From NCBI RefSeq assembly GCF_031877795.1, contig NC_133933.1, positions 70,374,503 through 70,438,502 on the forward strand: a stretch of DNA of 64,000 bases, in the 5' to 3' direction. Every line of letters starts with the position of its first letter. The first letter of the stretch is position 1. The DNA is from Strix aluco. Lineage: Eukaryota; Chordata; Aves; Strigiformes; Strigidae. Of this stretch, positions 1 to 12,400 are shown one piece after another. The notes under the pieces are model-generated. The model saw only the letters and a program-made list of their open reading frames with translations, made no database searches and was not told the origin of the DNA. A program made the position numbers and the translations under genes.

Positions 1-1440
1 GAGCCCAGAACTGGACCCAGAACTCCAGGTGTGGCCTCACCAGTGCTGTGTAGAGGGGAAGGATCACCTCCCTTGACCTGCTGCCAACAGTCATCCTAAC
101 GCAACCCAGGACACCATTAACCTTCTTTACCCCAAGGGCACATTGCTGGTTTATGTTCAACTTATCTGCCAAGCTGCTTTCCAACCGGTCAGGCCCTAGC
201 ATGTCCTGGTCCCCAGGTGCAGAACTTTGCACTTCCCCTTGCTGAACTTCACGTGGTTCCTGTCAGACCATCTCTCCAGACTGTTGAAGTCCCTCTGGAT
301 GACAGCACGACCCTCTGGCATGTCAGCCAATCATCCCAGTTTGGTATCATCAGCAAAATTGCTGAGGGCACATTCTGCCCCATCATCCAGATCATTAAAG
401 AAGATGTTGAATGGGGTTGGATCCAGTATTGACCCCTGGGGTACACTGCTAGTTACTGACTGTCAACCAGACTTCATGTCTCTGATCACCACTCTCTGGA
501 CCTGGCTGTTTAGCCATTTGTCAATCCACCTCAGTCAACTCATCCAACCCATACATTGACAGCTTCTCTATGAGGATCTTATGGGAGACAGTGTCAAAAG
601 CCTTACTGAAGACCAGGTAGGCAATATCCACTGCTCTCCCCTCATCTACCAGGGCAGTCATTTTGTCATAGAAGCTTATCAAATTGGTCAAGCATGACTT
701 GCCCTTGGTGAATTCCTGCTGACTACTGATTATTTTCTTGTCCTTAACATGCCTGGAAATGGTTTCCAGAATTGGCTGCTCCATCACCTCTCCAGGGATC
801 GAGGTGAGGTTGACTGGCCTGTAGTTCCCTGGTCCCTCCTTCTTGCCCTTCTTGAAGATAAGATTGTCCTTTACTTTCCACCAGTCTTCAGGCACTTCTC
901 CCAGTCACCATTATCAATCAAAGATCATCAAGAATGGCTTTGCGATGACATCAGGCCAGATCCCTTAGCAACCATGGGTGCATCCCATCAGGTCCTACGG
1001 ACTTATGTTTTTCCAGTTTGCTTAAGTATTCCCTGACCTGATCCTGATGTACCAAGGGTATATCTTTCTTGCTCCAACCTTACTCCCTGGTCTTTGGCTC
1101 CTCAGATATCCAGAGGCCTGTCTTAATAGCAACAGCTGAGGTGAAGAATGCATTTAGTACATCAGTCCTTTCCATTTCCTTTGTTATCAGGGCCCCTCTC
1201 TCATTCAGCAATGGGCCCATGTTTTTCCTCTGCTTTCTTTTATCACTTAAAGAAGCTTTTCTCGTTGTCTTTGACATCCCTCACCAGATGCAATTCCAGC
1301 TGGGATCTGGCTTTTCTAACCAGGGATCTACATTTTCAGACAATGTCTCTGTGTTCCTCCCAGGTTACCTATACCTGCATCCAAGTTCCATTTGCTTCCC
1401 CTTCTACCAAAAGGGGTTTCTTCCTCTCAGTTGCTGAACT
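1..1440 (-). mobile_element. CR1 LINE fragment, reverse-transcriptase region, running off the left edge
   Basis: This is a decayed CR1 non-LTR retrotransposon read on the minus strand. From high to low coordinates it carries the linker before the RT (near 1275-1080, including NMGPLLNERGALIT and VLNAFF), the RT start (near 895, PEDWWK and FKKGKKEGPGNYRP), motif A (near 620-590, VFSKAFDTVSH), a VPQGSI box (near 455-430) and the FADDT catalytic box (near 355-340). Next come the CKVLHLG-like stretch (near 240-215) and the downstream RT/thumb region up to base 1. In motif A the usual YLDF reads YLVF, so one catalytic aspartate is gone, and frameshifts break the frame several times. It is a dead copy. 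The upper border near 1440 is judged from the fading of CR1-like text and could be off by about 60 bases. The 3' end lies outside the window. Confidence 0.9.
521..895 (-). pseudogene. Longest open piece of the decayed CR1 reverse transcriptase
   Basis: An open stretch of about 124 codons inside the left-edge CR1. It corresponds to the N-terminal fingers and palm of the CR1 ORF2 reverse transcriptase. Recognisable blocks are KKGKKEGPGNYRPVNLTSIP (residues about 15-34), FTKGKSCLTNLI (about 62-73) and GRAVDIAYLVFSKAFDTVSH (about 86-105). In active CR1 and related LINE enzymes the motif A block has Asp where this copy has Val (GTC codon), which would abolish metal binding. The rest of the palm, with the FADD box, lies further along the minus strand in another frame, so this is a pseudogene fragment and not a functional gene. 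Confidence 0.85.
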
Positions 1441-4400
1441 AACAACTTTCAAATTAACCTGCACAGTAATTCAGAGGCACCTCCCAAGCCCTCTGAATAT
1501 CTAGCAAAATAGATGCAGGAATGCTAGTTATTGTGAAAGAGTCAAGTACACAGGTTTTTAGACTTTCCACTCCACCAGAAGGGCATGATCTGGAATTAGA
1601 CACATTCCAGCTGCGTCAATAGAGAGGAATTAAAGGTCAAAGGATCTACTTACTTAAAGACAGAATTTTACTAAAAGGTAAAACACTGAAGTGTGTCGTT
1701 ATATTTTGCAAAAGTGATTTTCATTTGATGCTCAAGTGTCTTGGGTTGTGAGCAGAGTAACTATCCTCTGCAACTTTCTTCAGCACTAGCCTGTTTAGTG
1801 TGTCTTTTGAGCTTCAGCTTTCCTGCTCCTGTTGTTAAAAGTAACAACCATAGCACTTGTCCTATGAAAAGTATCCTTCTGTCCTTCAAGACTGAAATAT
1901 TTTTCCTCTCTCTTCCAGTATGGATGGACACTAGATACCATACGGTACTGCAGAGCAGTGTTATTTCATACTTTATTCCTTCATAAAGTTAGTAATTAAC
2001 ATTTAATCTTATTAGATATATTGTATATCTCAGCTAACATGTTTCAAACATGGAATTTCACACTGATTCCTCTTTTCTGATGTCCAGTAAAACACAGTGG
2101 TATATCTGATAATTGTATGTCATAAAAAATAGTTAGGGTTCAAACTTCCTTTATAATTCATAATGCATAGTCTTGTGTAAGTTTTGCACGGGGCTTACAC
2201 ATAAGAGAACAAAAAAAGAACAAAAGTTTGCTCTAAGGATGGACTCACTGGATGAACACAATATACTCTTCCTGCTTTGCAATACTGCTGGGATGCATTC
2301 ATGGAGAAGCCACATTTCTTTACCAGCTGACTGCTATCCTTTTTGTACCTAATACCCTCCTTAAGAGCTACCTCTTTCAGAGAGTCCTCAAAACACAATA
2401 GGGTATTTAAGGATCCTTTCCTACACACGAAGAATATTTTTTTCTTCCCTAGGAGGAAAACATAGTATTTCTGGGATCACTTGTGTTAACTGTTATCACT
2501 TTAGATTCAGCTTCCCGCTGTCTCATTAAGTCATGACTTCATCTCACTTGCAAGCTCTGCAAAACGTGAGACACTAATGGGCCCCAGCTGCTAGCACTGC
2601 TGGTGACACGGCCCTGCTGGCTTTGCAGAGGCCAGAGCACTGCTTCAACAACAAGAGGTACATAAGAAGCAGGCTCCAAAAGAAGCTGGGCTAGTGGGAT
2701 ATCCTTCACTGACTTCTGCTGCTGAAACATGTGTGTTTTGCACGTGCAGGCTCCTGAGACACCAGCTGGCACAGCTCAGCTCTTTCTCCAGAGGGGAATG
2801 GCTTTGGTCAAGGCAGGTCACTCTTGGAAATGTCTCCACTTCCTAGCTCAGATGGGTGTTATGTGTTCATCACAGAGCCAGGATGGGGATTTATGCCCCC
2901 CTGTAATCCCTGGGACCATGAGTTACTTGAGTGAGGGGCTGCGCTGCCTCTGCATTCTGAGTGATCTTGGAGAATATCATCCTGTAATATCCATGCTGGT
3001 TCTACCACATTTGTGTTACTTCAGGTCACTGGCAACTAAGAAAATCTTCATTGTAACAGAGGGCTCCTTAATTTTTTAAGCTGCAGTTTAATCACAAAAA
3101 GCAGCTGCTGCTAAACTGATGTTTAAAAACAAAGCAGACCATGTCACAATGGGAGGAGGTTAAAGCAAAGTGGCTGTTGCACATATCAATTACCACCCTT
3201 GGTCTATTCTGATCTGGTATACACTTCTGCCCACATAGATTAATTGCTGTCTCTTTCACAAAGAGATATAACAGTGAAAGTATTTCCCTCATTTTCCAGT
3301 CTTCAAAGTTGTTAATTCTCTTTACACAGTAAGCAAATTACTCACTTCACTGAATTGTTCTTGACAATCACCTTTAGGAACAATAGCAACATTAGCAGTG
3401 ACATGCCATATGGGTCTGTGTCTGCCTAATCTACAGATCTACATTTAACATTATCAGCATGGTAGCAATGGACAGCAAGGAGAGCTTCTCACTATAAGAG
3501 TTTCATTGCTGTAATGTAGCTTCACCTAGTTACACAGTGAACACTAACTCCTCAGAAACAGATGACCATTTCCTTTGGCTGTATGATCAGTCTTTCAGTG
3601 CACCTGTCAGTGGAATGAATGGGAAGTAATCTTGCAGAAGAAATTTCAAGAGAGACCTGCTGTGCCTGTAAATAAGAACATATAGTACAGATATAAGTGA
3701 GGACTATTACCATAACAATTTCAGAGCTTCACAATCCTCATTTGATGGTTTAATGTTGATCTTTTGTCTCCTTGACACAATTTACTTCTTGTCTTCTCTG
3801 CAGAGAATGTTGTGAGCAAATTATCGCCTTTCTCCCAACAGCTACTCTTCTGAAGTGCAGTAGGAGTTGCTGGGTCTACACCTCTCAGAGCCATCCATGG
3901 CACTCCCACAGGCCTAGTCTATTCCAGAGTGAAATCTCATGAGCTGGAGAACTCTCCAGCCTGCAGGTCAGTGGTTTGTATCTACTACTGTTCCCTGGAG
4001 ATTAACATGCAAGAACTGCAGTTTGGGTATTCATTATTTTTACCAAAGGTTGGATATGTGCTGCCATGAAACCTAAGAACAGAGCATCACAAGTTGCAAA
4101 GCATAGGTTATACATTCTTCTGCCTCCATATTTTGTTACTAAAAAAAACAAATCCAGAACGCCTCTCTTCACTGTTGCATTAAATATTTCTGTGGAGAAC
4201 TGCTGCCCTTAATTTTGTTCATCAATATTACAGAAGGCCATGTCCAGAGGGATGTCTACAGCTGCATCATGACCTTCTGCAGATCACAACCCATAAAGAT
4301 CACTCTGTTTCCCTCCAAGGAGCTCGGAGGCATGACCTGATACTTCAGTCTTTCAAAACCTAAATGGTATGTGCTAAGCTGAGAGCCAGAGAGACCAGAT

Positions 4401-6354
4401 GGTACCAGTGCCCAAAGGCACCTACAATTGCAGAGATTCGCTGTGTCCAGAGATCCTGCAGACAATGTGCCACGCTATAGAGATTAATTGTGTCAATCTG
4501 ATCTAAAGAAAAATGTGACATTAGAGCCATTGGCAGCTGTGAATAAGGATGGGTTTTGTGCATCACCTCAAAGAGCTTGTCCGCACAAAGACTTTCCCCA
4601 AAAGTCAGCTCACTTTTTCTGTCACCTTGCTAGCACAGTTGCTGTGTGTGAGATGGGCTGTAGAAAAGCATGGTACCCAGCAGGACATGATCAGGGTGAT
4701 CACAGCCAATTGCAGTCAGACAGCTCTGAAGAAGGTTGCTTTTCTGTCAGAAATCAATAATTTCTGAAAAGTATTTTGTACTGCACTGATTTGAACAAAA
4801 AGAGTAGAAATGATTCACCATCAATTCATTTTTTCCTTTCAAAATGAGTTCTTGTTACAGTTTTTTAAATGTTGTGTACTTGTAGGACAAAATAAAAATG
4901 GAATATTTTGTTAAAAACAAAATAAAATCACTGATAACCTTAGGGGTTTTTTAAATTAATTTATTGGGAATTTTTGATTGCTTGGAGTTTTTTCTACCTC
5001 TGGTCAGACTTGTGCTCTGATTTTGTGGCAATCTTTGTGAAATGGGAAATCCATTTACTATCCATTCTTGAACTCACCATCTGAACAGTCTTTGTTTCTG
5101 TTTTGTCTGTAAAACTTAACCTGATGTGTTTCTGTGCTTTTAAAAAAATTGCATGAATTTTATTTCTGAAAAGTAGAACTTTGATGTGTTCCTACTGTTT
5201 GTTCCTGGTATGTTTCATATTTGCAAAGCTAACAAAAACATCTATTTGGTAATTCTTTAATATAATTTAAACATTACTTCCAAGTAAAAGAAGAAAAATA
5301 GCCTTATCATGTCATGTATTGATTTCATTTGAATAATAGCACAAGTGAATCAGAATCATGATGTAATTTTGGTAAAATGTTTAGTGAAATACCAGAAGCT
5401 AAGGAAGCATGGAGGTGGGGCTTTCCATGTAATTACATTGTCTTTGGCAGTGGTTGTGTTGTGGAGATTGGCACTTCCCACCATGCAAGTAATACATGCA
5501 GGACAGATTTTTTAAATAAAACGAATGTATCTCTGGTTCGAGACCTATTATTCCTTTTCCCAGAGCTGATAAAGCTGTGCTTGGTGAGCTGGTAGGGGTT
5601 TAGAAGTGAATATTTAAGAAGGTTAGATCTTTCAAAAATTGAATCAAAATGGTGAGATGACCTCGAGTTTCTTTGTAAAGGGGCAATTTTATCAAAAGAC
5701 ATAGTGATGTGAACATGTAGTGTGTCCTGAGAGCAGAACCAAGCTCTCAGAGTGTCTTTCCATTTTACTTTGTAGCTCTTCTTTTCCCTTTGAATCTATT
5801 TTAGGAGCCTCAGAGCACAGTTCCAACCCTGTGACAGCAAAGGAGTAGTGTAGGCTAGAACAGACTGCAGTGTAGGAGGACGGTGGATTACTGTAGCCTC
5901 ATATTACAAGCAAATTTAGCAAGTGTTTTAAAAAGCCAATATAAGAAATAACATCAATAAGATCATGACCAAAAAAAGTCTAGAAATATAAATCTGAGGC
6001 TTATTTTATTTCTAAGAGCATATCTAAGAGGAGATAAAGGGACTGCAGATGTAGAGAAGAGCACACTATTACAATAGTAGGAAAGAAGGTCAACCCAAAT
6101 GAGTGATTTCCTGGCTGACTCACAATCTATTACATTAATAGGATCGCTGATTAATCTTTAAATCCTCTTTTGCTTTTGTTTTTATTTTAAACTATTTCAA
6201 AGTTTAATTAGTTAGGTTAGCTAGATAAGCATGTTGAAAAACAGATTCAGACATCATTTATGGCTATTGTGAATATCAGAGTTCTAGGTAGGGCTTAAAG
6301 ATTTGACAGAAATGTAATCCTTTCCTCTCCTTGATATGATCCAGGCAATTGTTA
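1441..6354. other. Unannotated unique DNA
   Basis: About 4.9 kb of AT-rich sequence with no gene I can support. Short open frames occur on both strands but none resembles a known protein. One minus-strand patch near 2250-2430 has an acceptor-like and a donor-like border, but I could not link it to any family. Around 4850-5280 the DNA is very A/T-rich with scattered AATAAA-like strings. Nothing else stands out. Confidence 0.6.
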
Positions 6355-6410
6355 ATGCAGGTTAAGTAACTTCCCCAGTGACACAGAACTCCCCAGTAAC
6401 TGATGGTTTG
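6355..6410 (-). repeat. Possible MIR-like SINE scrap
   Basis: The plus strand reads GGTTAAGTAACTTCCCCAGT and then GACACAGA. This resembles the reverse complement of the conserved MIR core (GGTTAAGTAACTTGCCCA-AGGTCACACAG). Only about 50 bases align, with gaps, so this may be chance or the remnant of another CORE-type SINE. Seen: the short similarity. Inferred: the family. Confidence 0.35.
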
Positions 6411-7374
6411 TCTGTGAATGAGCAACCTCTAATGAGTAAGAAAAGCAAAATTTGCCTTTGTCATTCAGTAGGTGGTGCTCTTCGCTGCTCCTGAAGTTAT
6501 GGATCATGCTGCTGTTGCTTAGGTGACATACTTCAGAAGTGGTTTAAGTCTACAGTTCTTCTATCTCTTGTGCCACCACTGCATGCTATGTGTTTTGTCA
6601 AGATTTGAATGTTAACCCCTGTGACCAGGCCAAGTCAGATTTTATCTTGTTTACTTCATTTATCTAAAACATCCCAACAGACAAGGACTAGTTAACAATA
6701 TATGAAGCTTGAGTCTACCAACATTTTGCTGGCGGTCCCCAGGAAAGAAATGGTATATGCATTGTGCATGGATTTGATATCTCCCCAGAAGTGGAGCTGC
6801 TGGTTTTCCATTGGGGTACAGCACTGTTCTGAAATGTGTCTCCCACTCAGGCACCAGTACAGACTTTTCTCAGCTATCTGGCTTTACAGGACCTACATCT
6901 ACATTGGTGGACTCCAAAGCATCCAAAGGGTGAGTGCCCATGTCCTGACACCTGATTTGACTAATCTTATTCCTGACCTGTGCTGAAGCAAGAACTGGGC
7001 ATGCTCCAGCCTCCACCAGCCCTTCTGCATCTTGTTTCCCATCAGAAGAAAACCTGACAATAGGTCTTCCTGCTAAGTCCTTGATTTGGATTTTGCAGAA
7101 ATGCTGAAGGCATGCAAGACCGTGCATCTCCTGTTCAGTCTGGAGACAACCTGAGGGATGAGGTTTAAAGAGTCAGAAAAGTTACACCAACCTGGAAGAT
7201 TAAGCTCAAGGACCAGGATGTGGCTGGAACTGCTAACAGCTGATGGACAGGGTGGATTCCTAGAAGGCTTTATTGAAAGGACAAGGAGACATTTACTTCT
7301 TGTGGAAGGAAGAGTTGCTTGTTATATTGCAAGCTTATTTAATTTTGGAACACATTTCTGGGCACATGAAGGAG
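6411..7374. other. Unannotated unique DNA before a CR1
   Basis: No gene or clear repeat is seen. The last 200 bases (about 7160-7374) may be a badly decayed 5' continuation of the CR1 that becomes recognisable at about 7375, but I could not align them convincingly. Confidence 0.5.
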
Positions 7375-8426
7375 AAGATGAATGGGAAAAGCCAGCATGG
7401 ATTTATCAAGATAAATTATGCCTGAGCAAGCCGATTGCCTTGCAGATGAGGCAAGAGCAATGAATGTCATTTACATTGACTTTAGTAAGACTTTCAACTC
7501 CATCTCCCACAATGGCCTTGCATCCAAGTTAGGCTGTGAATGTCTCGATGGGTAGAGAACTAACAGAGAAAAAATAGTTGGATGATTGTGCTCAAATGGT
7601 AGGAGGTAACAGGTTAAATTTTACCTGGAGGCAGGTTACAAGTGGAGAATTGCAGAAATCTATCCTGGGATGTGTCCTGTTTAACAGCTTAATCACCTGG
7701 AAGAGGTGATTGACTGCACTCCCATCAAACCTGAAGATGAACGGTCAGTACCCACAAGCGTCAGGCTGTCACTCAGAGACACCTAGACAGGGAGGAGGAA
7801 TAAGCTGACAAGAACCTTATGAAATTCATCAAGGACAAATGCAAAGTCCTGCACCTGGAAAGGAAGAGACCTTAGAAATGGTGTAGACTAAGGCTGGGGA
7901 GCAGCTCTGTGGGAAAGGCCCTGGGGTCCTGGTGGCAGTGAACTCAACACAAGCCTGTAGAGTGCCCTGGCAGGAAAGGAGGTTGAGAGAAGGGATCTCT
8001 ACTCAGCACTCACCGAGCCACCTCTAAATACCTCACCACCAGTTTTGGACCCGTAATGACAAGACAGACATCAATGAACTGGACTGAGTTCAGTGGGGAG
8101 GACCCCAAGGTGATTGAGTTTGCAGCACTCATGCTGTGTAGGGAAGGTTAGTGATGGGGCTGGTTAAGCCTGAGGAAGAGATGGCTTTTGAGGGGGACCT
8201 AACAGCAGCTCTTCCAGTACCTGTGGGGGATGGGTGAGAGGAGGGATCCAGGCTGTTCCTGGCAGTGCATGGCAAGAGCTTGAGAGAAAATGGGCATATG
8301 CTGAAAAGAGTTTTCACCATGAGGACAGTCATGCAGGTGTGTAGGTTGCTCAGAGAGGCTGACGGCTGGACCAGAGACCTCCTGTGGTCCCTTCCAGACC
8401 TAATTGTCCCATGACCCTATGTTATC
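7375..8426 (+). mobile_element. CR1 LINE fragment, RT to 3' end, internally deleted
   Basis: This is a plus-strand CR1 copy. It becomes recognisable at the GKSQHGFTKG-type block (AGCCAGCATGGATTTATCAA near 7391), followed by RT motif A with its aspartate kept (VIYIDFSKTF near 7468-7497). A decayed VPQGS/LFN block follows near 7660-7690. The LMKF-KDKCKVLHL stretch lies near 7817-7858, the LYSALT-like region near 8000-8020, and the CR1 tail (CTGTGGTCCCTTCCAGACC near 8382-8400) ends at about 8426. Numerous indels and stops make it non-coding. The 5' truncation is typical of CR1. The subfamily resembles the group found in chicken, but I cannot name it safely. Confidence 0.85.
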
Positions 8427-8690
8427 ATAATTTACAGTTTGCTTTGAAAGCAGAAGCAGTCCTGAATGATTACTGTGGCTATTAGTGACCTGAGGTGGTA
8501 TTTCATTTCAGTCTGCTTTAAAGGGTCAGATGCTCAGAGCAATGTGCACATGGATGGCCTGCTCATTTGATCTCTGCTGAGGGAGGAAGAGCTTGGAGAC
8601 TAGCATTTGGACTGGGGATGGGCCCCACATGGGGAAGTGTGAACCTGAGGGACCTCCCTTGTTCACAGGCTAGTCCTGGCTTCTTTTATT

Positions 8691-8962
8691 TTGTTGTATT
8701 ACCCAGAGATGCAAGGATCCACCAGTGAATTCATTATGAAGATGAAAGAATGGGTGCATCAGGGGAAGGAGAAAGATCAGTCTGAGCTGATGTCAACTTC
8801 AGCAGTAGACCTTGGGTTTTCCTTTGAGAAGCCATTACATAGCATGCGGCTGGAAGAAGAGACCATTACAGAAATTAAAAATAGCTAAGTATATAAAATG
8901 CTAATGGCACTCTTCAGCTGTGAGCAGATGCTCCTGGTTGTTCATACAAAAAAAAAAAAAAA
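8691..8962 (+). other. Short open frame followed by an A-run (unproven retrocopy candidate)
   Basis: An open frame of about 65 codons (8691-8888, hydrophilic, rich in Glu, Lys and Met) ends in TAG. It is followed 60 bases later by a run of 15 A residues (8948-8962). The layout resembles the 3' end of a processed mRNA copy. No AATAAA lies at the right distance, I see no matching target-site duplication, and I do not recognise the peptide. Bird CR1 does not normally copy mRNAs, so a chance A-run is more likely. Confidence 0.15.
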
Positions 8963-9450
8963 TGGCTGTACCTTGTAATAAGGAAGGCATTATGCACATT
9001 CAAATTATGAGAAAAGTTTCTAAAGTATGAAGAATCAAGTCTTTTAAAGAAATCATATCTCCCCATCAGTTTAGTATAGATTAATATAATTTCTGTTTTG
9101 GCAGACTAAACGACACTGCTCCATTACACATGACGATGTCACACCATAAAGAGATGGATGGTTTAATAAGTACTAACTGCGTGTTTTAGCAGTATTGCTA
9201 GCAAATTAAACTGCTGCTGTGGCTTGTAAAAATGCAAAATATATTAGGTTAGCTTGATTTAAAGTTACTAAGAGTGGCTCTTTTTACTTTCCCACTGGAT
9301 TCCCCAGCTTGCTGCTGGTTTCTGCCACAGAGTTTCTGCTTGCAGCACCTACTCCCAGCTGGACCTGCAGAAATGTTTCTGAAGAATTTCTGCAGAGATG
9401 CTTGTCTTCTGTCACAGTCTGTTTGGAGTTTGCACAACAACCCAAGTGTG
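8963..9450. other. Unannotated DNA before the C run
   Basis: AT-rich DNA with no gene, no repeat family recognised and no regulatory element that can be named. Confidence 0.5.
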
Positions 9451-9473
9451 CCCCCCCCCCCCCCCCCCCCCCC
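9451..9473 (+). repeat. Pure C run, 23 bases
   Basis: An uninterrupted homopolymer of 23 C residues (23 G on the minus strand). Such runs can form G-quadruplex or i-motif structures and are prone to slippage and to sequencing or assembly error. Open frames that cross it, giving a polyproline or polyglycine stretch, are artefacts of the run and not genes. Confidence 0.97.
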
Positions 9474-12400
9474 AGTCTGCACTGAAGAAAACAAGCCAGA
9501 AAATCTATGACAATAATTTTGGGGTGATTGCCTTGCAAAAGTAATGATGGAATGAGATACTTGAACTCTTCTGCCTTCGATGCACTGCACAACAATGCTG
9601 CAGTAGAGAAAAAACACGCTGAAGGTGTGATGCCTCCATCAGCAGTACAGATGAGACAATAGATGCTGTAGCTATCCCATCTCAGTCTCTGAAGACTCTG
9701 AGGGTGCACTTGTCACACACTACAGAGTCAATTAGGTTACAGACAGTGAACCCACTATTATTGTATCATAGCGCACTCTTAGTGAAAGGGCCATCAAGCA
9801 AGGACAGACGTGGATCTAGTTCATACAGGGACTAAACCAGAAGCTCCCATGGATGTTGAAGGTCAGACTCTCAGGCTAGATGCAGTCTGGGTTTCATCCT
9901 GTAAATGAGCAAGGATTCAGAGGATGCTTGGAGCAGCAAACACATCTTTTTCCAAACTGGTTTGCTCATCCCTATTCAGAGGTGAATACTGGATACAGTT
10001 CTTCATCTAGCAAAAATAGTAAAAATAGTCCTCAAAATCAATATTCATTATGAGCTATTTCATACTCAAAACAAAATACAGAGTTGATTTTCAAATGATT
10101 CCTTAAATTAATCACTTTTTATTTTTATTTTCTCTTTGTCTCTTATTTGACATGTGCTGTACCATTCTTTACTAGTTGGATTTAACTGAACAGGATTTTT
10201 AAGAGCTCTGACTAATCTTTATAGTATTGGAAAAAATTCTTCCGTGAACAAGGGGAAAGCAGGCAGCACTAATTATCTCCAGCATGGAAGAACTCTATGT
10301 CAAAGAAATCCAAGCTTTGAAATATATTTTCCTGTCAAATCTTGGCTCATTAATATGCTTATCAGTCATGTACATATTCAAAGTATGTGTCACATAATAC
10401 AAATCTGAATGCATCAGTGTCATGTGGATGAAATATGCAGTAGTTTCAGGGTTTTTTTTAATTAAAAGCTTTTTCAGAAATATATTTATGCTGTGGTGTG
10501 GTGGTTGTTCTGTGCATCTCTCTCCTGCCAAGCCAGCAGGTGGGGGTGGGTTTCCTGTGCACTACAATGTTGTGGTCTTTCCAGCAGGAAAACTCAAGCA
10601 ACCAAAGATTTTTTTGATCCTGAGCTTAAAGCTCAGTAAAGGCTGATGTTCATCTGTGTGGACAAAAAGCCTTGGCATTAAAATGTTTCCTCTTTTTTTC
10701 CTTCCCCTTCCTTATCTTTTCATGTAAATGTTGAAAAATCAGACACCATAAGCCTTCTCAGAAGACCAGCCATTTGAAATAAGTATTTTGTGACTTCTGT
10801 CAGCCAGGTGCACCTTCAGGCAGAGCCTTTGCTGAGGACTGGACCAGGACCACCTACACAGTCCCTGAAGCAAATCAGGAACATGCGTCTTGCTCACAGG
10901 TCTCTTGACTTCCATCTCCTATTTCTCTCCCTGCCCCAGAACAGCGAGGGCTGATGTAGCTGAAGGATGTGACTGCAGCTAGCAAGCTGTCCTGTCCTGG
11001 GTGGGCAGACATGCAATGGCCAACACACTTCCCATGCAGGCTGACCTTGGCAATAAGAAGGGCTCTTGAAGTAAGTGTCGCCTCTTACTTCACTTCTGCT
11101 ACCAGAACCTCCACAGGTGCACCCAGAACAGCATATATATAGGAAACCTTCTCCCCCACCAGACAGAGAAGAGCAACCAGCCAGGTTCCTACCACTATCA
11201 GAAATTATTTTGGGCAGGTGGGAGGCATTGATTCCTTTTTGAGGGCTGAAGAAAATAAGCAGCTCTTCTTGGTGTTTTTTTTAAAGGACTGTAACATCGT
11301 TAATAATTTTCTTCTTTATGGTGTCTCTTTGCCAGCCCCCATACATAATGGCTATCTAAGTACCCTATGTTATGGCATCAGGTCAGTTTGTACAAAAAGG
11401 AGTGACATTTTGCCTGTGGCCACCTCCCAGCTGGTCTTGCAGCAGTAGGTCAGCAAACACATCTGGCAAAGACGCCAAACAAGGAATGCAGGTGTAGGTA
11501 GCTTAAGTCACGTCTGTCCCAGAAGACAGAGGGTAGAACTAACAGCACATTTCACCTGAAGCTTCCTGCTCCTGGAGTGTTCCTTGTACTTGGCAAGTGA
11601 ACATATTTCACAGAACAAAAAAGGGAAAATGTTTTTCCCCATGCATATTCTCATGACATCACTGAAAACTATCCAACAAGCACAGATCAGGATTACTTGA
11701 AATTACCTGAACTTCTGCAGATACTTCAGCTTTTTCATAGATTTAGTAAAAGGATGATTAAAGCCATGCTCATATAAACTGCAGTAGTTTAGTCCCCTCT
11801 CTTATTCTGGTTTCCTACAGTGAACGAGTACAGTCAATATTGAAAACACTGTGATTTTTTTAACAAAAATATATCGAGCTAGAGCACCTTATTTCAACAT
11901 TACATGTTCTCTCCAAATTTATGGAATTTTTTCACTGTGAAGCATTTTATCACCATGTTGAAAGAAGAAAGCTTGTTAGTTTGGGCCTACATTTCTGTAA
12001 ACATAGCTTGCAGCTCCTTGGTTTTAGCCTCCATACTCCAGCTGAAGCAGTCCTGGTAAAAAGGCTGGTGATGTCTTTCATCCTCCTCAAGGCCTGTCCA
12101 TCTGTATTGCTTTCTGTGCAAGGTCTCAAACCCAAAGCAGATTAATTTGTTGCCCTGATAACTTATTTCTGGTTCAGGACTTTTTTTGTCCTCCTTGTTC
12201 TTACTCACCAGAACACTACGTACTCTTTGCTCTACCTGCTGTCTGAACAGCTGTAATTTCCTGTCAAGGGCAGTGTCTACACTGAGAGTACAAGGGCTAT
12301 GCATTTTTAATTAAATACCATTTAAAAATATGTTAGTGGCCACAAAAGACAGATATTACACCACCAATAGACATTTGTTGATTTTGGTCACCCCTATGGC

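Noticed and set aside
9249..9709. Minus-strand open frames of 122 and 141 codons near the C run
   Set aside because: Both owe their length to the 23-base G/C homopolymer, which reads as polyglycine in any frame. The flanking peptides match nothing known to me.
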